From contig VXCM01000948.1 of NCBI GenBank assembly GCA_014773175.1, forward strand, positions 52,008 through 116,007: DNA of 64,000 nucleotides, written 5' to 3'. The notes under the pieces were generated by a model. The model worked only from the letters and a program-made list of their open reading frames with translations. It was not told where the DNA came from and searched no databases. Positions 23,572 through 36,615 of this stretch are shown piece by piece. This stretch comes from Lucifuga dentata. Taxonomy: Eukaryota; Chordata; Actinopteri; Ophidiiformes; Bythitidae. Position 1 is the first letter of the stretch; each line of letters opens with the position of its first letter. Both the position numbers and the translations under genes were made by a program.

Positions 23572-26500
23572 AGAGGGAACGTTACGGAGGGGTTGATATT
23601 TGTGAAGGGGAACATGAAGTGGCAGACTGAGTATTCTGTGTCAGGGTTGGGTTAGGTTTCTGACTTCAGCGTTGTCAACACTTTCACCCCTTTGCTTGGC
23701 TCTGCATCGCTCTGCGGCCCACCATGCTTTGGTCAGGCTGGGGTTCACCCTCCGAACAGGAGCCGGCGTCGCCCCGTGTGCCAAAACCACTCCAACTTTA
23801 CAACACATGGAACCTGTGAACATGACACCAGCGCTCGGTGAAAAACAGCATGCAGTACCAATTCTATCACGGCCCAGGCCATCTGAAATGAATGCTCTCG
23901 CCCCACATCGCTTGATCTTGTTGATCCATTCCCTACTCCTGCCAGGGTTGGATTTCCTCCTCACAAACACATTTTGTCACACATGCCTCTCCGGATCAAA
24001 GCCTAATAAATGTACAATACTTCAATTCTGGCCGTGTTTACCTTATGCAGGCCTACTGTACCAAATGTATATTTGAGAGCGAGAGGTGAGGAATTAGGAG
24101 ATCAAAGAAGGACGTGGACGGCATGCGAGCACAGGAAAGAGAGAGAGCTGGGTGGGAGATGTCATCTGGGAAGGTATAAAAAGTATTTCTGAGAGTAACA
24201 TGTACTTATTTAATGTTGAATGGGAAGCTGATAGTACTGTAGTAGCAGGGTGTGTGAAATTAGGGGCTGCTAGTGTTTAGGTTTGTCAGAGTCTGATGAC
24301 AACACTAGATGTTCCTGAATGCGGCTGAAAGGTGACCTCACTGCTGCAGCCTGCACAGGATTTACCTGCAACTCTGAGACTGTATGGATGGATGGATCAA
24401 TGGATATAGATAATTCAATCAATCGTGTTTTAATATGGGAGGTAATTATAGCTAAACAAACACATAGAACTTCAATGATTCTCTTAACTAAACGGCATCA
24501 CCCCACAGCCATGAAGTGATTATAGCTGCACGCACTGTGTTTTTCTTAGTAAGAGTCTGTATTAAGTTAGACACTTAAGCTTTCATTTCTCAGTGCTTTT
24601 TTTTTATTAAACTTGGGAGATTTTATGGTCAAGAGGAACGAATTATACCAGCTAAATGCAGTCTGTTGTTTTAGGACCTGTGCAGCTACTCGATTAGAGT
24701 AGTCATTTTGGTCTACACCTCATTCTGCAGCCCATAAAGAGCAAAACCTCAGAGAATGTGCATGTGTAAGCTGTGTGGAATAACAATGGCCCAAGAATAG
24801 ATGAAGTCTGAGTGAAAGAAAACTGATTGAAAAGCAAGAACAAAAAGGATCAAGCAGCCTTAAGGGAAATATGAAATGCTTTTGATTATTCCCATGGCTG
24901 GATACTTCTTTTTAACATGCACACACATTAACGCACTGGCTGACCACCCATCCAGTGCCCCCTGGCCCCCACCTCTCACCTCTCTCAGGGGCGCTATAGC
25001 TGAGAAAAACTACACCGTTCACTTCCTTTCCCTCCATCCCCTCCTCCCTCTTTTCCTCCCTCCCTCAGTCCTCTCATTCATGTTGTAACAACTCATAAAG
25101 GAGGAAACTTTGACCCTCTCAGTAAAACGTTCCCCGGCTCCTTCGTTGGGCTGCTGTGTGTAGGTGTGTTAGGCAAATATAGATAGACTCTCCTAAAGGA
25201 GACGGCTGCCAACAACCTGTTCAAAGTTCTTTTGCAATTTCTCCCTCAGATTTTCTTCCTAAAACTGTAGGGAGCAGCTTTAAGGATTTGATGAAATCAC
25301 CATGACTTTCACAAAGACGCATTTGAGAAAATTTCAGAACAAGAACGAAAGACAAGTTAAAGTAAAATACAACACATACTGTAAATTATTCTTTCACATA
25401 CTGTATAATCTATTGGTGTAAATTCCTTCTTATGTTGCCACTGCTACACTATTTGAACTGATTGTATTTTAAAAGTGACAGATTGTATCAGACAGTGTGT
25501 GTGTGCGGTGTGTGTGTCCAATTGCATCACTGTGGCGTGCCAATGAGACAAGAATTCACACTTCATCCTAAAATGAAGGAAGTGCCAAACCACAGTGCCT
25601 CTCATGAGCTGCATATGAACGGAGAAGATTTGATGAAGCAGATCCAAATTCAGCTACAACCTTATATTAAAAATCCCACAATTTTGCATATCCAACATTA
25701 TTCAATGTTCTGTACATCCCTGCAGGAGAACATAATGCATGACGTCTAATTACTTGTGACAGTAAGTATTAAAATTTCTCCTCAATAAATTATTGGGTTT
25801 ATTATTTAGCATCCTGGTGGATCTACATACCATGTATTCATGCAACAAGGGGTCTATAGGAAAAATTAAAAGAATAAAAGAACAACCTACTCATGATGTT
25901 GCAGGTCATATCCTACATTATTTGTGATGTCTGTGTCTGAAGTGTGTCACCTTTAACTTTACAGTGAAATGAGTTTTCCTTAGAGACATTAAAGTCCTTT
26001 AACCTCCCTCTTATTTTTCTGATTTCCCTCTTATTATCTGATCACATAAATCACAGGTGCTTTTACATGAGCTTCCTGACATATCAATAACATGAGATAG
26101 AGTAACATTACTTCAAATAATGTAATAATTACATAGACAATTTGCACCAAAATCTAGCCTCAGCAATAAGATGCACAAGTCATGGTTTGTGGTTCAATCC
26201 TGTAACTCATATTAAAGAAATTTACACTAATCTGCAGGTAATAAATAAATATTACAATGATTATCACTTACCTGACTGTCTATGCCAAGGTGTTAAAAAA
26301 AAAAATCAAACATATTATAAAAAACTGAAATTTCCACGGATCTATGGAGACATCACTTTTAAAAAGGTTACACATTATTGCAACAATTCATCAAATAATC
26401 AGTCATTGCAACAGATTTATGAGAATTTTGATTATATATGACAACTTGCAAAACAAAACAATATGTGCACAGTGAAAGCAGCTACAGCAGCTACATCCCT

Positions 26501-27200
26501 GCAAGCTCAACCAGGAAATATATTTTTGGATGACTATAATGGACTCTTGAGGTTATGGCTTTTATGATTCATTTTACTTTTGACTTCCAAATACAGTATT
26601 TGATTTAGATAAGGATAAGCCAGACTTGTTTGTTTTAGCTATCTCTGGAAAAATATGCTTGTCTAAAATCTGTGTAATGGAGCTGGTGCGTTGTTATCAT
26701 AATTCATTAGGTAAGATTAGCAAAAAATATATTTCCTCAAAGTTCATGATGCCATTTTTCTCAGCTCTCCATGTAACTTTATTATACCAACTACTACATT
26801 GTCTTAATTTTTTACAATAATTGTTGGCAGAATTCATACTGTATGATTACCTTCTGCGCCTTTGATTTATAATGAAACATAAGTGACATACATATTAATG
26901 TAAATGAGGAAGAAATGCCGAAGTGGACTAAGAACTATAGAGAGAAGGTGGGGGAATGATGCAACAGTGATAATGGTACACATCTAAAAGTAAAAGTTAC
27001 ATCAAAATACAAATTAAAAATACAAATTACAAGACGTGTTTGGAGATGTTGTTATATTTGTATTTATTGAGATAGAAAAAAAAATATAATTGTTTTGTCC
27101 TCAGACAACTACAAATTATGGCGATTTTTTTTTTTTTTTTTTTTTTTTTGCATTCATACTCCCCCTATTGTTGGACTGGTGATGTATTGTTCCACAATCA
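22830..27200. other. Gene-free interval
   Basis: Mostly AT-rich single-copy DNA with GA repeats. 23640-24070 is a GC- and CpG-richer complex block without repeats; its overlapping reading frames on both strands (109 and 134 codons) match no family I know. Confidence 0.45.
23223..23266. repeat. (GA)n microsatellite
   Basis: About 21 GA units. A second GA tract at 23469-23565 is involved in the N duplication at 23528. Confidence 0.9.
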
Positions 27201-27269
27201 GGGTTATTCTGGTAACCAACTGTTATACCTATAAGAATTAGGTATGACAGTTGGTTACCAGAATAACCC
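27201..27269. repeat. Near-perfect hairpin, 29-base arms
   Basis: The arms at 27201-27229 and 27241-27269 are inverse complements at 28 of 29 positions, with an 11-base loop. Each arm carries GGTTATTCTGGTAACCAAC, itself containing the palindrome GGTTACC-type core. Likely a short mobile-element remnant. Confidence 0.85.
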
Positions 27270-28271
27270 TAGTTCTCTGAGAACAGAATGAGATTTCTCA
27301 CTATTGGGAGCCATCCTATTACAACAAAAGTCTAACAACTAATTGAGGCTTTTATTTCAGCTTTGAAAAGAGGCTGATAAACAGGTAGACACACACACAC
27401 ACACACACACACAGCCAGGCAGAGAGAAAGATGATTCGCACAGGCATTTAGTCAGTGAGACATACAGGGACAAACAGAAAAACATGCATGCAGAGAATCA
27501 GGCAGACGAAGCGTGTTATGTAGACATTTAGTAAAAGCAGGCAGACTCATGTGTGGGAGCAGTAGCTGGGGAACCAGAGGTCAGAGGTCATGTGGGATTT
27601 TGGTTTCCTGCTTCTAGACCCCAGCGGAGCTCGACCATGTCTCCCTCTCCCCAGAAAACCATCATCTCAGCCTGGATCTGTTCTGTTCTGCATCCTTTAC
27701 CACTAACACATCTGTGATCCTCCACTTCCCTGAGCAGCAACTTGAAGCATTTTATTGACTCCAGAGGAGAGTTTCTGTACTTATCTCTGAGTTTCTGGTG
27801 AAAAATTCACTCTATAAAGTCCTGTGTCAGTCTAAGAACAGCATTTTGTTTTAATTTTCTAAGAATTTATTTATGTGCTATGTGACATGGAAAAGTTGAT
27901 AAAAATTGTGTAATGAGCAAATTACGTAGGTTTGTGGGTCAATATTGAATAAGCAGAAGTTTTTGCTGAGAAAAAACAGGACACATATTTGAGTTCAAAC
28001 AAAAGTTTAGGAGGTAGATAAAGGACAAACTCACTTTAGTGATACAGCAAAATCCTAAAAATGATGTCAGAATCAAAATGAAAAAAAGCTGGTTAAAAAC
28101 AACCATGTCTTTATATTGGTTTGGTTTTATTCTTCTTGAATATCAGCAGAACTCCTGTATGTGGACTTGAGTATGCATGTATACTGTATTGATATATATT
28201 GTATTTTACAGTTTTGCTATTGTTTGCATTAGTAATGTTTAGATGCACACTTGAGTTTTTGTAAATTCTAC

Positions 28272-28284
28272 TCTGTGTGTGTGT

Positions 28285-28316
<32 letters not shown>
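28272..28316. repeat. (GT)n microsatellite
   Basis: GT repeat with one AT interruption. Confidence 0.9.
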
Positions 28317-28910
28317 TATGTGGGGGCAGCTCCCTCTGCAGCGCTCTTTATAAACACATCAGTTGGGCTGACAGTGCACAGTGGGAGGCAGAGCGAGTCT
28401 AGAGATGGCCTGAGACAGAACCCTCATAAAAAATCACTTCTAATTTATTTCCCCCCAAATTGGAAAGTGCACGCTCACACCTGACTAAATCATCACGCGT
28501 CAACTGGAGACGGCCCCCCACTGCACCCTGATGAAACCTGATCCCGCTTTTGCCGCGCAGGCCCAAGCCAGGCCTGGCAGAGAAAACACAGCGTCACGCC
28601 GCATACACACATTCCTTAATGGTTTCTGCAGATGTGCTGCTCCTGATAGCCCCTCCAAAACCCCGGTCCCTCCTTCTCTCACTTGATCTGGCTGAACAAC
28701 AAAGCTTTATCAACTTTCCTCATTTCACCCATTATTTTTGTGCTTTGGCCTCCACATGCCCTTTCACTCCTTCTCACCACCCCAACCTCACATGTCCATC
28801 TCTTTACTCTTCTTTAGTGATCATTTCTTCTTTTCTCTTCCATCCTCTCTCATGTCTGCTATGAGGCCTGAGCTTTGGAAGAACTCTTTTTCTCTCTCCG
28901 TCATATGTCC

Positions 28911-28913
<3 letters not shown>

Positions 28914-28963
<50 letters not shown>
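28914..28963. repeat. (TC)n microsatellite
   Basis: About 24 TC units. Confidence 0.95.
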
Positions 28964-28967
<4 letters not shown>

Positions 28968-29085
28968 ATCTCCAGGATCGATCAACCAGTTTGCTAATGT
29001 AAAACACACATTATTAAAATTAGACATGGTATCACAAACACTACACAAACAGCACAGGTGGCTGGTAGAGGCCAACAAAGGGTCA

Positions 29086-29089
<4 letters not shown>

Positions 29090-29132
<43 letters not shown>
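29090..29132. repeat. (GT)n microsatellite
   Basis: About 20 GT units. Confidence 0.9.
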
Positions 29133-29133
<1 letters not shown>

Positions 29134-30002
29134 TTTGTTGGCATCTGGGTGGGCTTAAATCTACTATTTGGACCTCCCATGCCTCACTGTTGGGGTGGCA
29201 TCGCTACACACTCCTGTCTCACACACACAAACACACACAGAATTGAACACCAACACTTAAAATCGACTTAAAAAAGCAAAAAGCAGCATCTATCTAACTT
29301 CTCAACAGAAAAACACACAACATAACCATTCTTTGCTGATTCATCAAAGCTCGTGCCTCGCAAACCCCTCGTGTGTGTCTGTATTTTAAACACTGGTGAG
29401 ACCTTCACCTTTCTACCACTAGCTCTTCTCTCTTCATTATCTGCTGAAGACTGTCTGAGGAGCTACAAACCAAACACAACAACAATCCCAGCATGCCACG
29501 TGAAAACAAAATGTGGTGAGATGGAGTGAAAGAGCAGGACAGAAAAACAGTGCCGAGCCACATCGTGCACTCCTGCGACGTTCACAAGTAAATATGAGGC
29601 TGATAAATGAGGCAAATGGAGAGAGGACTTCCATGTGTTTATGTGTATGTGCACCCACATACACATAAACACATGCAAACATAGGAAAATATGTCTCACA
29701 CACACACACACACACACACAGATCACCACGCTACATAAATCCACCACAAAAAATGAAGAAGTATGAACAGACAAAATGAGCAGCATGATAACACACTGTA
29801 TGTATTCTTTAAAGAATGTTTCCGTGCTGGAGCGTCATTTTGTGCGTTTTATTGCAGGTAGAGGAAACGGTGCTCAGATGCTGAGGTCATCAGGAAACAG
29901 TTTACAAAATCACCCTAAGGCCTTGAGGTCACAAGCAGAGGGGGGGTTCCGAGGACAGGTCACACGTTTGTTTTTACAACTTTTTCTTCAGTCCCGCTAC
30001 AT

Positions 30003-30240
30003 TAGCACTTCTCAAACAGTTTAAATCAAGAATCACCTCTAACACTTCACAGAAACACCTCGTACACGTGAGCTTACACCAACTTTTGTCTGAACTTTGA
30101 TCCAGTTAGTTGCCATAATAACAGAATATCCATATCTATTGTTTTCATTCTCTGCAGAAATTTCCATAGTCAACTGGCAGACCACCAGGCGGCCTTCGTG
30201 TACCATAGATGGCATGTATGCCACAGTTTGAGAAGCACTG
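30003..30240. mobile_element. Putative hAT-type MITE
   Basis: AGCACTTCTCAAAC at the left and the inverse GTTTGAGAAGCACTG at the right form imperfect 14-base inverted termini of the CTTCTCAAAC type known from hAT elements. I found no clear 8-bp target duplication. Confidence 0.55.
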
Positions 30241-32214
30241 TTCTGTGTAATTTTTTTCATTTCAATAGGTAATCTAACCCTCTTTGGTCTCTTTGGGTTG
30301 CTGTTATTTGAATTTAATAATCTAAAGAGACACAGATATCGTGCAAACTTAGCAATCCAAAATGGTGGAAAGTTTACTTCAGGTTGCCCTCAGTTATAAA
30401 GTTCAAGCTCTATCTCCGACATTTTTTGAGAGAAAATACAACAAGTTAATGTACGTACAACATACACACACACAGACACACACACACAAATAGTAACGTA
30501 GATCCCCACAGCAGTGCCCCAGCAACCCTACAGGCCAACTCCCCGTCCTCTCATATCCTGGTGTGTACAGAGAGGCCGCTGGCCAGGCCAGGGCAGGTGA
30601 AGCCCTGAACTCCATTACATAATGACAGAGGAAGTCATCCATCAGTGGAGTGGAGTGGAATCGCACTCAACTATGTCCCATTTTTCCTCTGAGAGAGCTA
30701 CAGTTTCCATCATGTCAGGGTGACAGCGCAATGTGCTTAAAGTGTTTGTGTAAGCTTAAATCAGTTTGAAAGCTGTGGAAACAACTGAGATGTGTGTGTG
30801 CATGTGCGTGTGCGTGTGTGCATATGTATGTGTGTGTCCCAAATGATTTATCATCTGTGACAAATGATTGGTCCTAAGTAAACAACAAGCAAGCTGCTCT
30901 GTCTACACAAACAAACAAACAGAAGGAGACAAACAGGGCAACAGGCAGAGTGACAACTGAGTTTCTGAGGATCAATCATCGTTAGACGGGAAGAGATCAA
31001 TGAAGACATCTTTACATGATGAAGGATCAAGAGTGTGTGTGCGCATTGTTCTCTGTCTGTGTGTGTTTCTGTGGTTTGCATGCTTGTTTTTCCACCTGTG
31101 CTCATGGGTGTGTGAACATACTGTAAATGTAGGCTTTTGGTTATGATTTGTGTGTATGTAGTGTGCCAGTGTGATGTATTTTCTGAGCTAACCACTGTGT
31201 GTATGTGTGTGTGTCTGTGCATGTGTGTGGGGGGTGTAACCCAAGCCGAAGCGGCACAACACAGCAGCCTGTTCAAAGGCCTGTTTGTGTTATTACAGCT
31301 TGTCCAGCTGCTCAGGACAGACAAACAAGACTTAGTGCTGTGAGCGGCCAAACACAGACCTCCCACCCTACCGCACAAACCCCTCTGGCCCTGCCCAGCC
31401 CAGCGTTGTGGCCCAGAGATGGACAAACAAACGCCTCCAAAAACACAAACCATGCAGAAGGGGAAGTTGTGCTCTGGGAAGATGAAGGATGAATGCAAAT
31501 TTAGATCATCATCATCAAAGGGAGTGTATTTCTTTGTTTTTGGATGTTCATGGAAAAATCAGCCACCTGGGATGGAATTTCCACCAAAACCTGCTCTGCT
31601 GCTTTATTCTACTACATCCGCTCAACCTTCTGTACTTGTAATTCATAAACTAGAAAGAGTAAGGGTCTTTCGATGATGCAAAACTTTGTTTCCAAATTGA
31701 TAACTCCAGACATGTTACGTTATGTTACTGACAAACATTTTCCAAAACATAAAACCACATTTTGGTGTTCGTGTTATTTTACCAAATCTCCTAATCTTTC
31801 AAAATCAAATGTTCAGGTGATTCATCCACCTTCAAATTCTGTGTTTTGCCTGCCAACAGTAAAAGCAGTAAAAGCTGTAAAAGTGTAAAAGCAGTTTTCT
31901 CCTGGGACTATATCCCCTGTCGGAGACATACAGTTTCTTCTGTGTAGCTCTGTGCTGGATCAATTAATTGAAGTTACTTCAACAAAAAATTTTTTATAGA
32001 TGTTGTGTTTGCTGTGGTGGATTCTCAAGCGTATTTCAATTCTCTACAAGCTGATTTTAATAACGTACTAGAACAAAGTGAAACCAATGGCTGTCTGGAA
32101 GATTGGAAAATAACTATCCTCATATTTTCCACTTCAGTAGTGTATTTTGGAAACTGTTTGGGAGTAATGTCATGTGTATGAACATTGTCCTGTATTTATT
32201 GGGCTCAAACACGC

Positions 32215-32560
32215 AAAATAATAATAATAATATGCTTTATTTATATAGCACTTTAAAAAAAAGAGTTTACAAAGTGCTTCACATGCATAAAAACAAAAAT
32301 ACACAGTGTATTTACACAACAGAGTAATATCAATATGATTAAGAAATAAATGAGGATAAAAGATATTAAATAAAAATAAATATTAAGAAAAATGATAAAA
32401 GTGCCAGACAAAAGACTCTTTAGTTAAAAGCCATCCCATAAAAATAAGGTTTTAAAAGAGTTTTAAAAGAGTCCACTGAAGTAGCTTGCCTAATTCTTAA
32501 AGACGAAGACAAAGAAAATCACCGGTCCTGTATAACAGATCGAGTACACTTAAGTCAACA
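32215..32560 (+). repeat. Degenerate interspersed repeat (TTTATTTATATAGCACTTT type)
   Basis: An (AAT)n tract, TTTATTTATATAGCACTTT, then AAAGTGCTTCACATG and a downstream segment with AGGTTTTAAAAGAG repeated. I recognise the opening from widespread fish repeats but cannot name the family. Confidence 0.45.
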
Positions 32561-33374
32561 TTTTTATAGTGAGGGCCGGTAGCCCCCTCCTCGCTCCACT
32601 TTTCCCTCTAACAGTATGGAAAGAGCCTATACATTTCTACACCACACTGTAATGAGTAACGTTACCTCCTTTCAAAATATTGAGTCTTCAATTCACATTT
32701 GCTTTTCAAATCTCACATACTACATTGAGCAATGATCCTAAAAACAAAATATTGCTTTATATACACAGAGATCTACTTAGAAAGCTGATGGAAATTAATG
32801 CCTGTATTTTTAGGGCAGACTTCAGCCGGCAATATTTCTTTCAGTGTGTACTCAGCGTGCACTCTGCTGCCCTCTGAACAGCTCTCTCCTCTGGAGATCT
32901 CCCCAAATGGATTTGAACGTGGTGATTAAGATCAGAGTAAGCTAACACTCTCTCTCTCTCCCTCACACCTCTCACTCTCTCACCTCCTCCTCAGCCTCGT
33001 CCTCTACTCTTCTTCTCTCTCCTCTTCACCTCCTCCCCTGCCATTCTTCTTCCCCTCCACACCATATCCTTGTCACTCACTCTCTGTACTCCTCGCTCCT
33101 CCATTCCCCATCCATCCATCCTCCTTCTCTTCTCTCTCTGTGTCCTCCTCGCTCTCCCTCTCTGACTCAGGGTCCCTGTGTGCCTGTATGTAACATCAGT
33201 AAAGCTGTCAGGCAGCCAGGCCAAGGTAAACAGCCCAGCACTGGGTTCAGGGGTGATGGGGGCCAAGATGTTTTTCCTCAGGAACCCAGGGACCCCCGGA
33301 GGCTTCTGGCTGGGGCCAGGGAGGGCTGAGGGGGGAAGACAATCCCCTCAGTTACCCCCCACAAGAACACTGAC

Positions 33375-33377
<3 letters not shown>

Positions 33378-33418
<41 letters not shown>
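33378..33418. repeat. (TC)n microsatellite
   Basis: About 20 TC units. Confidence 0.95.
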
Positions 33419-33421
<3 letters not shown>

Positions 33422-34081
33422 CACCGTTCACTCCCTCTTTTGGGTTTTCCACTCTCTCTCTCACCTCCTGATCAGCATCTGTGTACACAAAGCTCTTCAA
33501 CAGCATCTCCTTTACACATTTATACTCATTCATCAGCTAATGCTCTCCTACACATCACTTTTTCACCAAAATCATTCCTGTGTTGGCACAAAAGAGATAT
33601 GTTGTATTTTTAGATATATACGGATCTGTATAATAACTCATTATTATTGGACTTGGAGTAAGATTTTGGTTTGATCAGTCCCTGGCAGCATTCTCCAAAT
33701 TAATGTGAGGATGTACATAAGGAATGAAGAAAAGAAAGGCGATGAGGAGAAGAGGGAGAAATAATGTCTATGGGGAGAGAAAAGAAGAAGGAAGAGATAT
33801 CTGGAGAGACTCAGGAAAGAAAGATGGAGAGAAGGGAGGGCAGTTGTAAGAGAAAAAGGAGAAAGGGAGGAAGGGGAAGTGATATCCCTCACCCAGAAGT
33901 GACCCCTATCAGCCCCAGTCTCCCTCTGACGGAGGCAGACAGCCTGGAGAAGGGGAGCAAGATGGAGAATATCCAAAGGTTGCAAATCAGAGGCACCACT
34001 AGAAAGGAACAAAAGAAAACGAGTGAGGCGGGAATGAAAAAGAGTGAAGAAGAGCAAGGAAATAAGAAAATAAATGGAGAT

Positions 34082-34119
34082 GGAGGAGGAGGAGGAGGAG
34101 GAGGAGGAGGAGGAGGAGA
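34082..34119. repeat. (GGA)n trinucleotide repeat
   Basis: About 12 GGA units inside a longer purine-rich stretch (33720-34310). Confidence 0.9.
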
Positions 34120-34869
34120 GAAAAACTCTTGAACGAAGACAGGAGCTGGTCAAGCCAAGAAAAGCATGTAGAATTGAATTAAGGGAGGGAGAGCAACTGG
34201 GCAATCAACAGGAGAGGAAAGCAGGGGTGCAAGGNAGAATTGAATTAAGGGAGGGAGAGCAACTGGGCAATCAACAGGAGAGGAAAGCAGGGGTGCAAGG
34301 AGGAAGAGGAGGGCCATTACCCTTCATACATCAGCCATTAGATCCCTTAGGTGGTTGTTCATGAAAAAAAGTGGAAAAATATTACAGAGTGGTTTAAAAA
34401 AAATAAAGTTAAGTAAAAAAAAAAAAAAAANAAAAAAAAAAAAAAAAAGTACACATTCAGTGGAAAGAGCAGTTAAAGTCAGGCTTTATTTGCAAATAAT
34501 GTTTGTTTTAATCTTACTAGAGTAGCAGGTGGTTGGTGTTGGAGGCATGTTGGTGTGTGTGTGTGTCTGTGTATGTGTGTCTGTGTGTGTGTATGATGGT
34601 AGAATAGTTCAGGAAATATATTCTTTGTTTTTACAGGCACCCATGGGTGGCATTTCTAACACAATGATTATCAAAACTTTTAGTTCAACTTACTTAACAT
34701 CATCTGAATTGTCCGGATGTTGTGAAATTCAGAGCTTTTCAAAACAAAAGCCATTAATTATTTGCTCTTTGACTATTTAAAGCTCCATGAGGACTAGGAC
34801 GTTCACTAACAGCATAAAATATTTAAAAAAGCCTAAAGATTTTCTGGTGCGGTTTGACTATACTTATGG

Positions 34870-35275
34870 CAAGCTGTTTTAACATTTAAAAAAAAGTATC
34901 ACAACTATCTGTAATTACGTAATTTTAGATATAGTCGAGATATCTACAATTACAATCTGACTAGTAAGAATAGTAATTTAAGATATCTATGTTTGCATTT
35001 CGACATCATAATTCCTTTTCGGAGATCTCGAATGACATCACCGATATCATGACACTGTTTTAACATTTACCAAAGTGACAGGATTCACTTTTAAGATATG
35101 TGCATCTCATTTATGACTAGTCAAACTTTGAATTTAAGATATTCGTAATTACATTTTGACTATAGTCAAAATTCGGATATAAGATATCTCCGATTACATT
35201 CTGCCTAGTAAGAATGCTCCATTGACTTAGGGAGAATCTAATTCGAGTTATCTACAATTCAGTTTTCACAATTCC
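34870..35275. repeat. Quasi-palindromic degenerate tandem array
   Basis: Diverged units of about 35-45 bases repeatedly carry AGATATCT-like and GACTAGTC-like self-complementary cores with CAATTACATTTTG-type spacers. CTGTTTTAACATTTA occurs at about 34877 and 35055. It looks like a mobile-element family with internal repeats; family not assigned. Confidence 0.6.
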
Positions 35276-36121
35276 AAATATCAAACACCACACATAACAG
35301 CCAAAGCCCAACCTCCATCTTGAAAAATAAAACGTGGCCTTTCTCTGGGTTCATGCCAACAAAGGTCGTGATTATGGTATTTGTGTCTTTTCAGAGTTGC
35401 AGGATGAATCACCAAGATGTTTCCAAGCATTTTCAGCTGGAGTTCCAGTCAGGCTCTGTCAGAGTGCAAAGGAAGGTGAAGGGATTCTACATTCACTGTT
35501 TGTTCCTCATCGGCTTCTTTAATACATCGACTTTCACTGGTTATGACTAGCAGAGAACCAACATTAATGGGTGATTGGTGAAGAAATATAAAACATGTAG
35601 CAACCTAAAGACCCAGATATTTTCTCAGGCACTGACGGATTGAACCAGGGCTAAACATGAGTGAATAATGAGACTTTGGATGAACATTATATTGGACAAA
35701 CTTGCTGATAGTACATCAAAGCAGCAATGCTGTGAGTTCTTCCACCTTTCTCCTTTCTACTGGTTAAAAATGGCTTTGCACAGCTTTAAAAAAAAACAAT
35801 TTGGCCAATTCTAATAAAGCGTGGCCTAGTACATTATTTTTCTAAGGCAGGGCCAGAAGGACACAAAAACATGTTTCATCCACACATTCATTGCGCTTGA
35901 CTTAGAAGTACGCTTTGGCTGGAATTTTGTGATAGTACATTAATCAAAAGATGAAGGAGAGACAAAGCACAGTAATTCTACTGTTTAATCAACATCCAGC
36001 AGACTCGATTCAGTTGCTTACAATTTTGGTGCTCAAACGCTTAGAAAAGCTGTATGGCATTCTCATCCACTGAACTGAACTTCTGACATTTTGCTAGGCA
36101 TTTTAAGCAAATCATCAAGAT

Positions 36122-36615
36122 CAGTCTTCCTCACAGTCCGGACTACGGATCCGGACCGAACCACAACTGTCTCCGGACTCTGAGCAAATTATACTTTTCC
36201 TATGTATTATTTGTATTATCTGCGAGACATCGCTGCGACACAACAAGTGAAACCAAATGTCTGACTGCTCCACTGTCTGTGTGAGAATGTATTCTGCTTT
36301 GGTTTGGTCCAATCACATTCAGCATCCCGTCATCTCCATGACAACAATGGGACACAGCGTTGGGCTCATTGAGAGTTGGCAGCACAGACTGAGAGTTAAT
36401 AATGCAGTTAATAGCTCAACACCTTAAATTCCCGGTATAAATTAAGATCCCAATCCGACCCTAGCTTGACTGACCTTAATAAATGGACCTTTGTCTTATT
36501 GAAAATTTTCTTTGTGGACTTTTAAGATTTNGCTTGACTGACCTTAATAAATGGACCTTTGTCTTATTGAAAATTTTCTTTGTGGACTTTTAAGATTTGT
36601 ATTTGAGTACCCCTG
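36122..36615 (+). mobile_element. Non-autonomous hAT-like element, copy B
   Basis: ATCAAGAT lies at 36114-36121 and 36616-36623, and the match extends to 10 bases with the following CA. The element starts CAGTCTTCC and ends TTTGAGTACCCCTG, as in copy A at 1730-2179. A 67-base duplication around the N at 36531 is an artefact. No transposase. Confidence 0.75.

Larger units (their letters stand above)
27270..32214. other. Gene-free interval with complex blocks
   Basis: Contains microsatellites, the MITE at 30.0 kb, and complex GC-richer blocks at 28330-28700, 30500-30640 and 31230-31480. These look like non-coding regulatory DNA more than exons; no splice-framed coding signal was recognised. 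Confidence 0.4.

Noticed and set aside
30851..31498. 215-codon minus-strand open frame
   Set aside because: Contains His/Thr runs from CA repeats and no recognisable domain. Overlapping plus-strand frames exist. More likely non-coding complex sequence.
33644..34204. 186-codon minus-strand frame rich in Ser and Leu
   Set aside because: Product of a polypyrimidine (GGA)n-type tract and an N duplication; low complexity.
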